From: TTA-H9 sp002071415
GTDB taxonomy: Bacteria; Bacteroidota; Bacteroidia; Bacteroidales; TTA-H9
NCBI GenBank assembly: GCA_035411425.1
Contig: DAONSX010000037.1
Coordinates: 1 to 23,928, forward strand
Direction of reading: 5' to 3'
DNA: 23,928 nt
The notes below the pieces were generated by a model, which was not told where the DNA came from, did no database searches, and saw nothing but the letters and a program-made list of their open reading frames with translations. How positions within the stretch are numbered: the first letter of the stretch is position 1; every line of letters starts with the position of its first letter. The position numbers and the translations under genes are program-made. This document shows, in pieces, positions 14,553 through 22,650 of this stretch.

Positions 14553-15618
14553 TATGGCACAAAATTATACAGAACCAAGTAAGAAGATTTACTGGAAGGA
14601 TTATGTAAAGAACATTCCCGATGACGATTATTTCTTCTTCCGCAGTTGTATTCGTCAGACATTTTTTCCGGGAGCCGAACAGGCTTTTCTTTTTATTTTG
14701 AAGAACCATCTTCATAAGAATTATTTCGATGATCCTCGCCTTACCACTTGCACGGGCATTGGCTATCACAGCGATATTATTCCTCTGGAGACGTTGCATA
14801 CACTCATAGCGCGCCATTTCTCCATTATGAACGAATCGGGCTATTCCAATCTCATCATCTCGTGCGTTACCACTTTTGGAGTAATGACGGAAGTTTTGAA
14901 TACCTGGCATGAATTTCCCGAGACGCTCGAAAAAACTCGAAAGAATCTCCTGAAAACTACTGGAAGAACTTTCGAACTACCAAAGGCCATAGCTCATGCC
15001 AGCGATATTATTTATCTTTACAAAGATGAGATAGGCAAACAATTGGTTTACCAACTCGTAAACAAAGAAACGAGCGAACCATTAAAGGTTGTCGACCACG
15101 TTGGTTGCCATTATTCAAAGATTTTTCCGCATCATGGCATAGGAGGTGCCGAATTCCCGAAGGTTTTATCGGAAATAATAAAAGCCTGGGGCGGCGAAGT
15201 GATCGATTATCCTGAACGCAGGCACTGTTGCGGCTTTGGTTTTAGGCAATACTTAATAAAGGAAAGCAGAGGCTATTCTCTCTCTCACGCTCAGATTAAA
15301 TTTGAAAGCATGCAACCCTATCATCCCGATTTCATCCTTACCAATTGCCCTGGCTGCAACATGTTCATGGACCGCTGGCAATATGTGATTCAGGAAACTG
15401 CTGGTAAGGTTTATTCATCCGACGGGAATGGCATACCTGTTTTGAGCTATGAAGAACTGGCTGCATTATTGCTTGGTTATGATCCTATCCAGATCGGCCT
15501 TTTCATGCACCAGACCGAGGTCTTGCCCTTGCTGGAAAAATTGGGCATTCAGTTCGATAAGAATGAATATTCAAAACTGAGAGCCGAAAGCCATCATAAT
15601 ACGAAAATTTCCCGATAA
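14536..15618 (+). CDS. heterodisulfide reductase subunit B-like protein with degenerate first CCG domain
   Basis: This 360-residue protein has the two-lobe layout of HdrB, whose CCG domains bind non-cubane 4Fe-4S clusters at the thiol/disulfide site. The second lobe is complete: Cys191 (VGCHYSKIFPHHGIGG), Cys231-Cys232 (HCCGFGFR) and Cys271/Cys274 (NCPGCNMFMD). The first lobe keeps Cys38, Cys72 and Cys110, but the usual CC pair is TC (TTCTGIG) and the usual CxxC is CVTT (SCVTTFG), so two ligands are missing. A full first-lobe cluster is therefore unlikely and the protein may bind only one. The next ATG (14554, Met7) lies just after the hdrC stop and is a possible alternative start. A 141-bp gap separates it from the HdrA-like gene. 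Confidence 0.85.
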   Translation: MTISGNMAQNYTEPSKKIYWKDYVKNIPDDDYFFFRSCIRQTFFPGAEQAFLFILKNHLHKNYFDDPRLTTCTGIGYHSDIIPLETLHTLIARHFSIMNESGYSNLIISCVTTFGVMTEVLNTWHEFPETLEKTRKNLLKTTGRTFELPKAIAHASDIIYLYKDEIGKQLVYQLVNKETSEPLKVVDHVGCHYSKIFPHHGIGGAEFPKVLSEIIKAWGGEVIDYPERRHCCGFGFRQYLIKESRGYSLSHAQIKFESMQPYHPDFILTNCPGCNMFMDRWQYVIQETAGKVYSSDGNGIPVLSYEELAALLLGYDPIQIGLFMHQTEVLPLLEKLGIQFDKNEYSKLRAESHHNTKISR

Positions 15619-15759
15619 ATCCATCAAGATAATCCCAATATCGTTCCGAAAAAATGATGACGCCATGAAAAACAAGCCAACGATAATTAATGAAGTTCAT
15701 TTTTCAACTAGAAAAATATTTCAGTAAATTAGAAGGAAAACAAATTTCATAAACGACAG

Positions 15760-16785
15760 ATGAAAAAAATAGCTGTAATAGGCGGAGGGATAGCAGGGCT
15801 GGAAGTTTCGAGACTTCTCTTGCAGGAAGGTTTACCGGTTACCCTGATAGAAAAAGGTTCACGATTGGGCGGCAACCTTAGAAATTATGCTCATCTCTTT
15901 CCTGATTTTACACCTTCTGACGAAATATTGGGAAATTACCGCTTCCTGCCAAGTAATTCTGATCTTCAACTTCTTATGAATACCCAAATAGAAAGCATAG
16001 ATTTTTCGACACAGCCCTATACCTTGCATTCAAAAGACGGAATAGCCATTCCTGCCGACCCTCTTATCATCGCCACCGGTTATCAAGTTTTCGATGCAAA
16101 ACTGAAGGAAGAATTTGGATACGGTATCTATGATGGAGTAATTACCTCGGTAGAACTGGAAAAAATGATCAAACAGCACCATATTGTAACTCCTTATGGA
16201 AAGATCCCCAGACGTATAGCTTTTATTCATTGTGTAGGTTCGCGTGACGCAAAGGTGGGAAATTCATACTGTTCACGTCTTTGCTGCATTACGGCGATCA
16301 AGCAAGCCATAGAAACCAAGAAATTACTTCCAGAAACCGAGATATTTTGTTTTTATATCGACCTAAGAATGTATGGACTTACCTTTGAAGAACTATATCT
16401 AAATGCACAAAAAGAATATAATATTCAGTTTGTAAGGGGTCGATTGTCAGAAACTTCGGAAATGATAGATAAGCGGTTGATAATTAAAGCCGAAGATACA
16501 CTTATTGGGCGTCCTTTACAGATGAAGGCCGATATGCTCGTACTCATGGTTGGCATGGAAGCTTCCGATTTTTCGAAACAGTTTGCCTATCATAATGGAT
16601 TGGAGATAGGTGATCATGGTTTCTTCCAACCTCTTAATCAATTCAATGCAAGGAGCAAAAGCCAAAAAGAAGGAATTTTTTTTGCAGGAACAAGCATTGG
16701 ACCCATGTCGGTAGCAGAAACTATTGAACATGCCCGAGCAGCAGCTTTATCAGCGATTTCGTATTTAAAAGACAAAGAATATTAA
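15760..16785 (+). CDS. heterodisulfide reductase subunit A-like FAD protein (short form)
   Basis: This 341-residue flavoprotein starts with a Rossmann FAD motif (VIGGGIAGLE, then the acidic strand end LIEKGSRLGG). It carries the HdrA signature cysteines Cys158 (HCVGSRD) and Cys171/175/176 (YCSRLCCITAIKQ), followed by the family segment YIDLRMYGLTFEELY and a second FAD contact near the C-terminus (GIFFAGTSIGPMSVAETIEHARAAA). In HdrA these cysteines bind a 4Fe-4S cluster next to FAD. It lacks the N-terminal cluster domain and the inserted ferredoxin domains of methanogen HdrA, so it resembles the minimal forms such as QmoA. The next gene starts 6 bp after its stop. Confidence 0.88.
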   Translation: MKKIAVIGGGIAGLEVSRLLLQEGLPVTLIEKGSRLGGNLRNYAHLFPDFTPSDEILGNYRFLPSNSDLQLLMNTQIESIDFSTQPYTLHSKDGIAIPADPLIIATGYQVFDAKLKEEFGYGIYDGVITSVELEKMIKQHHIVTPYGKIPRRIAFIHCVGSRDAKVGNSYCSRLCCITAIKQAIETKKLLPETEIFCFYIDLRMYGLTFEELYLNAQKEYNIQFVRGRLSETSEMIDKRLIIKAEDTLIGRPLQMKADMLVLMVGMEASDFSKQFAYHNGLEIGDHGFFQPLNQFNARSKSQKEGIFFAGTSIGPMSVAETIEHARAAALSAISYLKDKEY

Positions 16786-16791
16786 AAACAA

Positions 16792-17130
16792 ATGTCAACA
16801 TTCGATTTTTTAAAGGTAAGGCGTTTATATATAGATTACGATAATTTGGATCAGGAACTTTTGAACGAAGTAATACGCGAAGAACCTTCCTTTCAGTGGT
16901 GCATCAGTTGTGGATGCTGCACCGCAACATGCAGTGCCGGCAATCATACTACCTTTAACATTCGCCGTATTAGCCTCATTTTACGACGAGGTGAAATTGA
17001 GGGACTCGAAGAGGAACTGAAAAAATGCATGCTCTGTGGCAAATGCACTCTGGTATGTCCAAGAGATATTCAACTGAGAAATGTAGTAATGAATATCAAA
17101 AAAATCGTCTTAAAAAAGAAAACAGCATGA
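16792..17130 (+). CDS. heterodisulfide reductase subunit C-like ferredoxin protein (second copy)
   Basis: This compact 112-residue protein carries two 4Fe-4S motifs, Cys37-40-43-47 (CISCGCCTATC) and Cys79-82-85-89 (CMLCGKCTLVCP), the minimal HdrC form. It lies directly between the HdrA-like gene (6-bp gap) and the membrane fusion gene (ATGA overlap at 17127-17130), so it probably wires the flavin subunit to the membrane subunit. It differs clearly from the HdrC copy at 13902-14552 in length and sequence outside the cysteines, so it is not a recent duplicate. Confidence 0.87.
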   Translation: MSTFDFLKVRRLYIDYDNLDQELLNEVIREEPSFQWCISCGCCTATCSAGNHTTFNIRRISLILRRGEIEGLEEELKKCMLCGKCTLVCPRDIQLRNVVMNIKKIVLKKKTA

Positions 17131-18947
17131 TTAGAGAACCCAATTTTCAATATCCATTTCTTATAGGGACGATATTCTTGTTCGCGTATTTGATTGTGAG
17201 AATCATTCTTTGGTATATCGAACTATCTAAATACGACAAGCTACGCTTCATTCATTTCTGGAAAACCAAATCGGTTTGGGCAGCATTGAAGGATGCCATT
17301 GCGGACGGATTATTGCATTCAAGCATTTTCAAGAAAAATCTATTACTCGGATACATGCACATGAGCCTGGCTTTTGGATGGTTTTTACTGATTGTGATCG
17401 GACATCTCGAAGTGATGGTTGACCGCCGTAGTTTAAACTTCCCTTTTTATTATGCGGTATTTTACCGGTATTATCAACCACATCCCGACTTTGCCGGGGC
17501 TAGGGTCTTCGGCGCTCTGATGGATTTATTACTTCTCATAATTTTATCGGGAGTTGCATTAGCCATCCTCAAGCGTATCAAGAAACAGATATTCGGCATG
17601 AAAAGGACAACTAAGCTCAAACCATTCGACAAGATTGCACTAACTTCTCTATGGCTCATATTTCCTCTTCGTTTATTGGCTGAAAGCCTGAGTGCAGCCT
17701 ATTATCATAATGGCAGCTTCATGAGCAATACTTTAGGTGCATGGTTTATTCAAAATGTAAGAGTTTCGGCTATTTACGATCTCAGTTGGTGGCTTTATTC
17801 ATGCTCGATAGGATTCTTTTTCATAGCACTTCCATTTTCGCGCTACATGCATATCCCTACCGAAATCGTATTCATTTTCCTTCGTCATGCCGGAATTATG
17901 CCCAAAAAATACTGGAACAGTTATGCACAGATCCAGATGTATTCCTGTTCGAGGTGTGGTATTTGTTTGGATGCCTGCCAGTTATACGAAGCCGGAGTAT
18001 CGAATGTACAGTCGGTTTATTTCCTTCAATATATCAGAAACAATGAAAATGTCGACAAATCTCTATTTGGGTGCCTAATTTGTGGCCGATGTCAGGAAGC
18101 CTGTCCAGTTCATATCAACCTTAATGATTTGAGAACAGCTCTTCGCATTAAAGCCAGCAAACCGCTTACTTTTTCTTACGGATATACTCAAATGGCCTTG
18201 CAACAAAAGACCGATATCATTTATTTTGCTGGATGTATGACTCACCTTACGCCTCCGATTAAATTTTCCATGGCCCGAATTTTTAATTTTTTAGGAGAAA
18301 AAGTCTGGTATATGGACGAGGACAAGTCCATCTGTTGTGGAGGCCCCTTGATGTTGGCGGGTCAATATGATTCGGCTTCGCAATTGATTCAGAAAAACAC
18401 CGAGTTAATTATGGCTTCTGGAGCCAAAACCCTAATACTTTCATGCCCTATTTGTTACAAGGCCTTCAGAGAAGATTATGTTTTGCCGGGTATCTCCATC
18501 AAGTTTCACGCAGTCTATCTGAATGACATGATACGTCAGGGACGGTTACCAAAAATTAATTTAGGTTTTAAAACCATTTATCATGATCCCTGTGCCTTAG
18601 GAAGAGGAAGTAAAATCTATGATGAACCGCGTTATGTGATCGATTCTTATTCTCAAAGAATGCGTCTTAAAAAAGAAAAAGCCGAGGCATTATGTTGTGG
18701 AGCTGGTTTAGGAGGGATAAACCTACCTATAGAGACTAAAAATAAAGTTACTTTCGAAGCAATGACTTATTTTGCAAGATTTAAACCCAATGTACTTATC
18801 ACGGCTTGCCCTTTATGCAAAAAAACCTTCGCCCGCGATCGCCGTATTCCAGTAATAGATATCGCCGAACTCACAGCTCGAGCTATCGATGAATATGTGA
18901 ACGAACAAAAGAAATCAGTCAGAGAAGCTCGTTTGATAGAATCTTAA
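17127..18947 (+). CDS. membrane HdrE/HdrD-type fusion: multi-helix membrane domain, 4Fe-4S ferredoxin and two CCG domains
   Basis: The protein has 606 residues from the ATG at 17127, which overlaps the previous stop; an upstream in-frame ATG at 17025 would lie inside the HdrC gene and is rejected. About five membrane segments (near 10-32, 72-94, 128-148, 170-190 and 212-238) form a cytochrome b/NarI-like domain with candidate heme histidines His78, His93 and His242. Next come two 4Fe-4S motifs (Cys274-277-280-284 and Cys316-319-322-326). Last are two complete CCG domains: Cys370, 403-404, 440, 443 and Cys489, 523-524, 561, 564. HdrE and HdrD are separate proteins in methanogens. The fusion should move electrons between the membrane quinone pool and a cytoplasmic disulfide or FeS partner. 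It ends the Hdr-like block. Confidence 0.85.
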   Translation: MIREPNFQYPFLIGTIFLFAYLIVRIILWYIELSKYDKLRFIHFWKTKSVWAALKDAIADGLLHSSIFKKNLLLGYMHMSLAFGWFLLIVIGHLEVMVDRRSLNFPFYYAVFYRYYQPHPDFAGARVFGALMDLLLLIILSGVALAILKRIKKQIFGMKRTTKLKPFDKIALTSLWLIFPLRLLAESLSAAYYHNGSFMSNTLGAWFIQNVRVSAIYDLSWWLYSCSIGFFFIALPFSRYMHIPTEIVFIFLRHAGIMPKKYWNSYAQIQMYSCSRCGICLDACQLYEAGVSNVQSVYFLQYIRNNENVDKSLFGCLICGRCQEACPVHINLNDLRTALRIKASKPLTFSYGYTQMALQQKTDIIYFAGCMTHLTPPIKFSMARIFNFLGEKVWYMDEDKSICCGGPLMLAGQYDSASQLIQKNTELIMASGAKTLILSCPICYKAFREDYVLPGISIKFHAVYLNDMIRQGRLPKINLGFKTIYHDPCALGRGSKIYDEPRYVIDSYSQRMRLKKEKAEALCCGAGLGGINLPIETKNKVTFEAMTYFARFKPNVLITACPLCKKTFARDRRIPVIDIAELTARAIDEYVNEQKKSVREARLIES

Positions 18948-18958
18948 ATCTTTGGCAT

Positions 18959-19444
18959 CTACCATTTGAAAGGTTCTTCTGGAATAACTACATGGCCAGT
19001 ATCATCTAATTGTGCCGACCAGTTTACTGTTGACAGTTTATCCCCATCAAAATAAAAGTCGATGTTCCATTCATCCCAGGTATAGCGGATTTCATGTCTT
19101 TCCTGTTCTTTCTCAAAATCGAAAAGTTTCTGGCCCGATAATAGGGCAATCAACTGCTTGGGTTTCATTTTGAAAATTTTCTCATCGAGCAATTGCGCAT
19201 TCAAATCATCTGTTTCAATCATTATTAAAAAGGGTTTCTCCTCTAAGGTGCTGAAAAAGAAAGTCAAACAACTATTCCAATATAAATAGACCATTGCAGG
19301 GAGTGTCCTTTCTTCAATGTCTTCGAGCATCAAAGTTTCTTCGGGTTTTCCAAGAATAGATTCCACATCTTCTATTGTATCGCCAAAATTAATCAGGGGC
19401 AATCCCCTCAAGGGCAGGATTTCCGTTTTTATTTCTATTTTCAT
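18959..19444 (-). CDS. conserved-looking hypothetical protein
   Basis: The protein has 161 residues if it starts at ATG 19444 (MKIEIKTEILPLRG); an in-frame ATG at 19480 would add 12 residues and cannot be excluded. It is soluble, without signal peptide or membrane segment. The opening LRGLPLINFGDTIEDVESILGKPEE reads like the start of a small alpha/beta domain found in many uncharacterised proteins, with the phrase 'F-G-D-T-I-E-D-V...L-G-K-P' also common in SmpA/BamE-like folds. A Trp-rich end follows (YTWDEWNIDFYFDGDKLSTVNW). It converges with the Hdr block, its stop lying 11 bp from the fusion gene's stop. I cannot assign a function. Confidence 0.65.
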   Translation of the reverse strand: MKIEIKTEILPLRGLPLINFGDTIEDVESILGKPEETLMLEDIEERTLPAMVYLYWNSCLTFFFSTLEEKPFLIMIETDDLNAQLLDEKIFKMKPKQLIALLSGQKLFDFEKEQERHEIRYTWDEWNIDFYFDGDKLSTVNWSAQLDDTGHVVIPEEPFKW

Positions 19445-19521
19445 ATTGGGATAAAATTTTATACCATTCACGAAGTTCAATTATTAATACACCTTAAAAG
19501 AACTGAAAAAATCATGATAAG

Positions 19522-20331
19522 TTATTTAAAAGGCGAATCGGGTTCCTTGGCCATGTGCAAATAAGTTAAACGCTCGACCAGTGAAGGAAAGAATTTCTGA
19601 AGAAAAACCGTAAATTTTCCTTCCCAGAAGGTAAGAATCAATGTTTTCTTTCGTTTGTCAATGGCTTTGACTATTTTTTTGGCTACCTGAGTGGTAGTCA
19701 TCATCTTTCCCTCGTTGCGTGGAGATTGTCCCTGTTGGCTTCCATCGGCCAGCAGAGCGGTGGAGCGTATATTGGTGGCAGTAAAACCAGGTGCGGCTAT
19801 CAGTACATGAAGTCCATTACGAAGATTTTCTGTCCGGAGGGTTTCTAAAAATCCCCGAATGGCAAATTTCGAAGCCGAATAACCCGTTCGGCCGGGCAAG
19901 CCCACATAAGCCGCAATGGATACTATGCCTATCACGCTCCCCTTGTTTGCTAAAAGTGAAGACAAGGCATATTTAGTGCAGTAAACCGTTCCCCAGAAAT
20001 TAACATCCATCAATCGCCGAATCACATTCAAATCGACATCTTTGAATAAAGCACGCATGGAGATGCCAGCATTGTTAATCAAAACATCTATTCTTCCATA
20101 AGTCGCAATAATTTCATCCATGGCATTCTTGCACTCTTCTTCCTTACTTACGTCGGTTGATAAACAAAGAATGCTGGAAGCTTTTCCGGAAAGTTCATCT
20201 TTAAGTTGGAGTAATTTATCGAAGTTGCGTGCTAATAAAGCCAAATGCCATCCTCTTTCTCCATACTCCTGAGCTAAGGCCCTGCCAATGCCCGACGAAG
20301 CTCCAGTAATCACTACAACTTTCAATTCCAT
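19522..20331 (-). CDS. short-chain dehydrogenase/reductase
   Basis: This 269-residue classical SDR oxidises or reduces a hydroxyl or keto group with NAD(P)(H). Visible landmarks are the cofactor loop TGASSGIG (9-16), a basic residue at the end of the second strand (LLARN) that favours NADPH, the NNAG motif (86-89), catalytic Asn111, Ser138 (IVSIAA), and Tyr151/Lys155 in YSASK, followed by AAPGFTATNI. The C-terminus is basic and slightly hydrophobic (ILTFWEGKFTVFLQKFFPSLVERL), which may associate with the membrane. The substrate is not recognisable. It is transcribed away from the TerC-family gene; 95 bp lie between the two chosen start codons. Confidence 0.9.
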   Translation of the reverse strand: MELKVVVITGASSGIGRALAQEYGERGWHLALLARNFDKLLQLKDELSGKASSILCLSTDVSKEEECKNAMDEIIATYGRIDVLINNAGISMRALFKDVDLNVIRRLMDVNFWGTVYCTKYALSSLLANKGSVIGIVSIAAYVGLPGRTGYSASKFAIRGFLETLRTENLRNGLHVLIAAPGFTATNIRSTALLADGSQQGQSPRNEGKMMTTTQVAKKIVKAIDKRKKTLILTFWEGKFTVFLQKFFPSLVERLTYLHMAKEPDSPFK

Positions 20332-20387
20332 TTTTTTCGAAAATAAATATGCGAAAATAATGAATTAGTGTTTTGCCTGCATTTCTT

Positions 20388-20395
20388 TACTTTTG
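20388..20395 (+). promoter_or_regulatory. -7 promoter element for the TerC-family operon
   Basis: TACTTTTG matches TAnnTTTG. Transcription would start near 20402, which places the element inside the longest possible reading frame (from a TTG at 20373) and so argues for the later GTG start at 20427. Confidence 0.55.
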
Positions 20396-20426
20396 CAACC
20401 AATTTTTTACCCTTCTTCATTCGTCC

Positions 20427-21455
20427 GTGCAAATTTCTTCTATAATAAATGTTGCCTCTGTTGCTCCTCATCATCATTGGTGGATAATTACGGCTTTCAG
20501 TGTCGTAATTGTCATCATGCTCCTCATTGATTTGGGAGTCTTCAATAAAAAAACTCATTCCATTGGTAACCGTGAAGCACTTACATGGACAATTGTCTGG
20601 ATTGTGGTTTCGCTGCTTTTTGGGATAGTGGTGTATTTCGAATCAGGGCTCAACAGTGCGAGCGATTACATTGCCGCCTACCTCATCGAAAAGTCGCTTT
20701 CGATGGATAATATTTTCGTTTTTATCTTAATATTCAGTTATTTTAGTGTTCCATCAGAATATCACCACAAGGTACTTTTTTATGGAATCATTGGTGCCAT
20801 CATATTTAGAGCCATATTTATCTTTGCTGGCGTTGAATTGATCAAGCTTACCTATCTGCCTCCCTTTGAAGTAAATGGAACTGAGGTTCAACTCAATGTC
20901 GTACTTACGATTTTTGGAATTTTTCTGGTTTATGCAGGATTAAAAACCTTCAATAATCATAAGGAAAAACAAAAAGATTTTTCGAAGAATTTCGTTGTTA
21001 GGGCAGCCCATCGTTTATTCCCTTTTTCGAATGAATACGACAACGGGAAATTTTTTACCAGACAAAATGGGAAACGACTTGCTACGCCTTTATTATTAGT
21101 CGTTTTGGTTATCGAGAGTACCGATATTTTATTTGCCGTAGATTCAATCCCTGCCATTTTTGCTATTAGTAACGATCCTTTTATTCTTTATACATCAAAT
21201 ATATTTGCCATACTTGGATTGAGGGCCTTATATTTCCTTCTGGCCAATCTAATGCCTTTGTTTCGCTTTCTTCATTATGGATTGGCAGTTATTTTGGTAT
21301 TTATAGGTACCAAAATGTTGATTGCCGATTTTTTCGAAATACCCTCGCCTGTGTCTCTTGCTGCAGTAGTGGCCATACTCACAATTTCTATTCTTCTCTC
21401 TGTATTTATCAAAGAAGAAAAAATTTCAACCAATGTCGAACAAACTTCTAAGTGA
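20427..21455 (+). CDS. TerC/Alx family integral membrane protein
   Basis: TerC/Alx proteins are inner-membrane proteins linked to manganese export and metal or pH stress. This one has about eight to nine hydrophobic segments and the family signatures: DLGVFNKK with the early acidic residue, EKSLSMDNIFVFILIF (acidic residue plus SMDN), and ESTDILFAVDSIPAIFA, whose Asp residues are thought to bind metal. From the GTG at 20427 the protein has 342 residues, normal for the Alx group; a TTG at 20373 would give 360 residues but lies upstream of the -7 element. The following gene starts 23 bp before this stop, so the two are translationally coupled. Confidence 0.85.
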   Translation: MQISSIINVASVAPHHHWWIITAFSVVIVIMLLIDLGVFNKKTHSIGNREALTWTIVWIVVSLLFGIVVYFESGLNSASDYIAAYLIEKSLSMDNIFVFILIFSYFSVPSEYHHKVLFYGIIGAIIFRAIFIFAGVELIKLTYLPPFEVNGTEVQLNVVLTIFGIFLVYAGLKTFNNHKEKQKDFSKNFVVRAAHRLFPFSNEYDNGKFFTRQNGKRLATPLLLVVLVIESTDILFAVDSIPAIFAISNDPFILYTSNIFAILGLRALYFLLANLMPLFRFLHYGLAVILVFIGTKMLIADFFEIPSPVSLAAVVAILTISILLSVFIKEEKISTNVEQTSK

Positions 21456-22650
21456 AAGGGAAATATTTTTTCGCCATTTGGCGCTAACTTCCTTTACACC
21501 TCCTGCTATACAATTTTCGAAAGCCGCCGGTATTTATTTATATACTCCTCAAAATCGGATATATACCGATCTTAGCAGTGGTTTTTCGGTTTGCAATATT
21601 GGGCATAATCATCCTGCAGTGGTACAAGCTATCCACCAACAAGCTGATTTATATCTTCATCAAACCGTCTATGGAGAATTTGTGCAATCGCCTCAGGTGA
21701 GGTTAGCCGAAACACTCATAAATCTGCTTCCAACTTCGCTCGATTGCGTCTATCTTGTAAACTCGGGAGCCGAGGCCATAGAAGGAGCCATGAAACTGGC
21801 GAAACGTTATACCGGTCGACCTCACCTCGTTACTTTTCGAAATGCTTATCACGGAAGCACTCAGGGAGCACTAAGCATAACAGGAAACGAAATCCTGAAA
21901 AATCATTACAGACCGCTTATTCCTGGTATTATACAATTACAGTTCAATCAGATAGAAGATTTGAATCAAATTGACGAAACAGTAGCGGCGGTAATAATAG
22001 AACCCGTGCAAGGCGAAGCAGGAGTTGTACTTCCCGAACCCGAGTTTTTATATCGACTTCGGCAGCGTTGCGATCAAACAAATAGTTTGTTGATTTTCGA
22101 CGAGATACAAACGGGACTGGGACGCACGGGAAGCATGTTTGCCTTCGAAAAATACAAAACCGTTCCCGATGTGTTGTGTCTGGCCAAAGCCCTTGGTGGA
22201 GGAATGCCCATCGGAGCCTTCATTTCATCCAAAAAAATGATGGATACGCTGGCTTACGATCCTTCTCTGGGGCATATTACTACTTTTGGAGGAAATCCCG
22301 TTAGCGCTGCAGCAGCATGCGCAGTTCTCGAAATTTTGCAAAATGAAATAGATATCTCTGCGTCCGACGAAAAAGCCAGACGATTAATCGACAGGCTCGA
22401 AAATTTTAAGGTCATCAACGAAGTCCGATTTTCGGGTTTACTCATTGCAGTGGAGTTTCATCATCTGAACCAAGCCGATAGAGCTTTGCAGCTTTTCTGG
22501 GAAAATTGTTTGATTAGCGACCGTTTTTTATTTTGCGAGAATGCTCTGCGTATTTCTCCACCTCTTTGCATCACTTTCGAACAATGCCATGAGGTAAATA
22601 AAACCTTACAGCTTATTTTTGAACAATTAGATAAAGAATTTTATGAATAA
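21433..22650 (+). CDS. class-III pyridoxal-phosphate aminotransferase
   Basis: This 405-residue enzyme is a fold-type I, class-III (ornithine/acetylornithine/GABA type) aminotransferase. Features in order: SSGFSVCNIGHNHP (45-61), the phosphate-binding NSGAEAIEGAMKLA (110-123), the aromatic FRNAYHGST, EPVQGEAG (190-197), Asp223 in IFDEIQTGLGRTG that contacts the pyridine nitrogen, and Lys252 in LAKALGGGMPIGAF that forms the internal aldimine. The substrate cannot be decided; no arginine-biosynthesis genes are nearby. It overlaps the TerC-family gene by 23 bp and the threonine aldolase gene by 8 bp, so all three are probably one operon. Confidence 0.88.
   Translation: MSNKLLSEREIFFRHLALTSFTPPAIQFSKAAGIYLYTPQNRIYTDLSSGFSVCNIGHNHPAVVQAIHQQADLYLHQTVYGEFVQSPQVRLAETLINLLPTSLDCVYLVNSGAEAIEGAMKLAKRYTGRPHLVTFRNAYHGSTQGALSITGNEILKNHYRPLIPGIIQLQFNQIEDLNQIDETVAAVIIEPVQGEAGVVLPEPEFLYRLRQRCDQTNSLLIFDEIQTGLGRTGSMFAFEKYKTVPDVLCLAKALGGGMPIGAFISSKKMMDTLAYDPSLGHITTFGGNPVSAAAACAVLEILQNEIDISASDEKARRLIDRLENFKVINEVRFSGLLIAVEFHHLNQADRALQLFWENCLISDRFLFCENALRISPPLCITFEQCHEVNKTLQLIFEQLDKEFYE

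Noticed and set aside
13848..14910. Long minus-strand open frames (168 and 218 codons) opposite the HdrC and HdrB genes
   Set aside because: They are antisense to two clearly coding genes with complete cysteine motifs, and their translations show no family pattern.
13902..18947. Reading the Hdr-like block as part of methanogenesis
   Set aside because: All surrounding genes and promoters are Bacteroidota, no other methanogenesis gene is present, and HdrB lacks cluster ligands.
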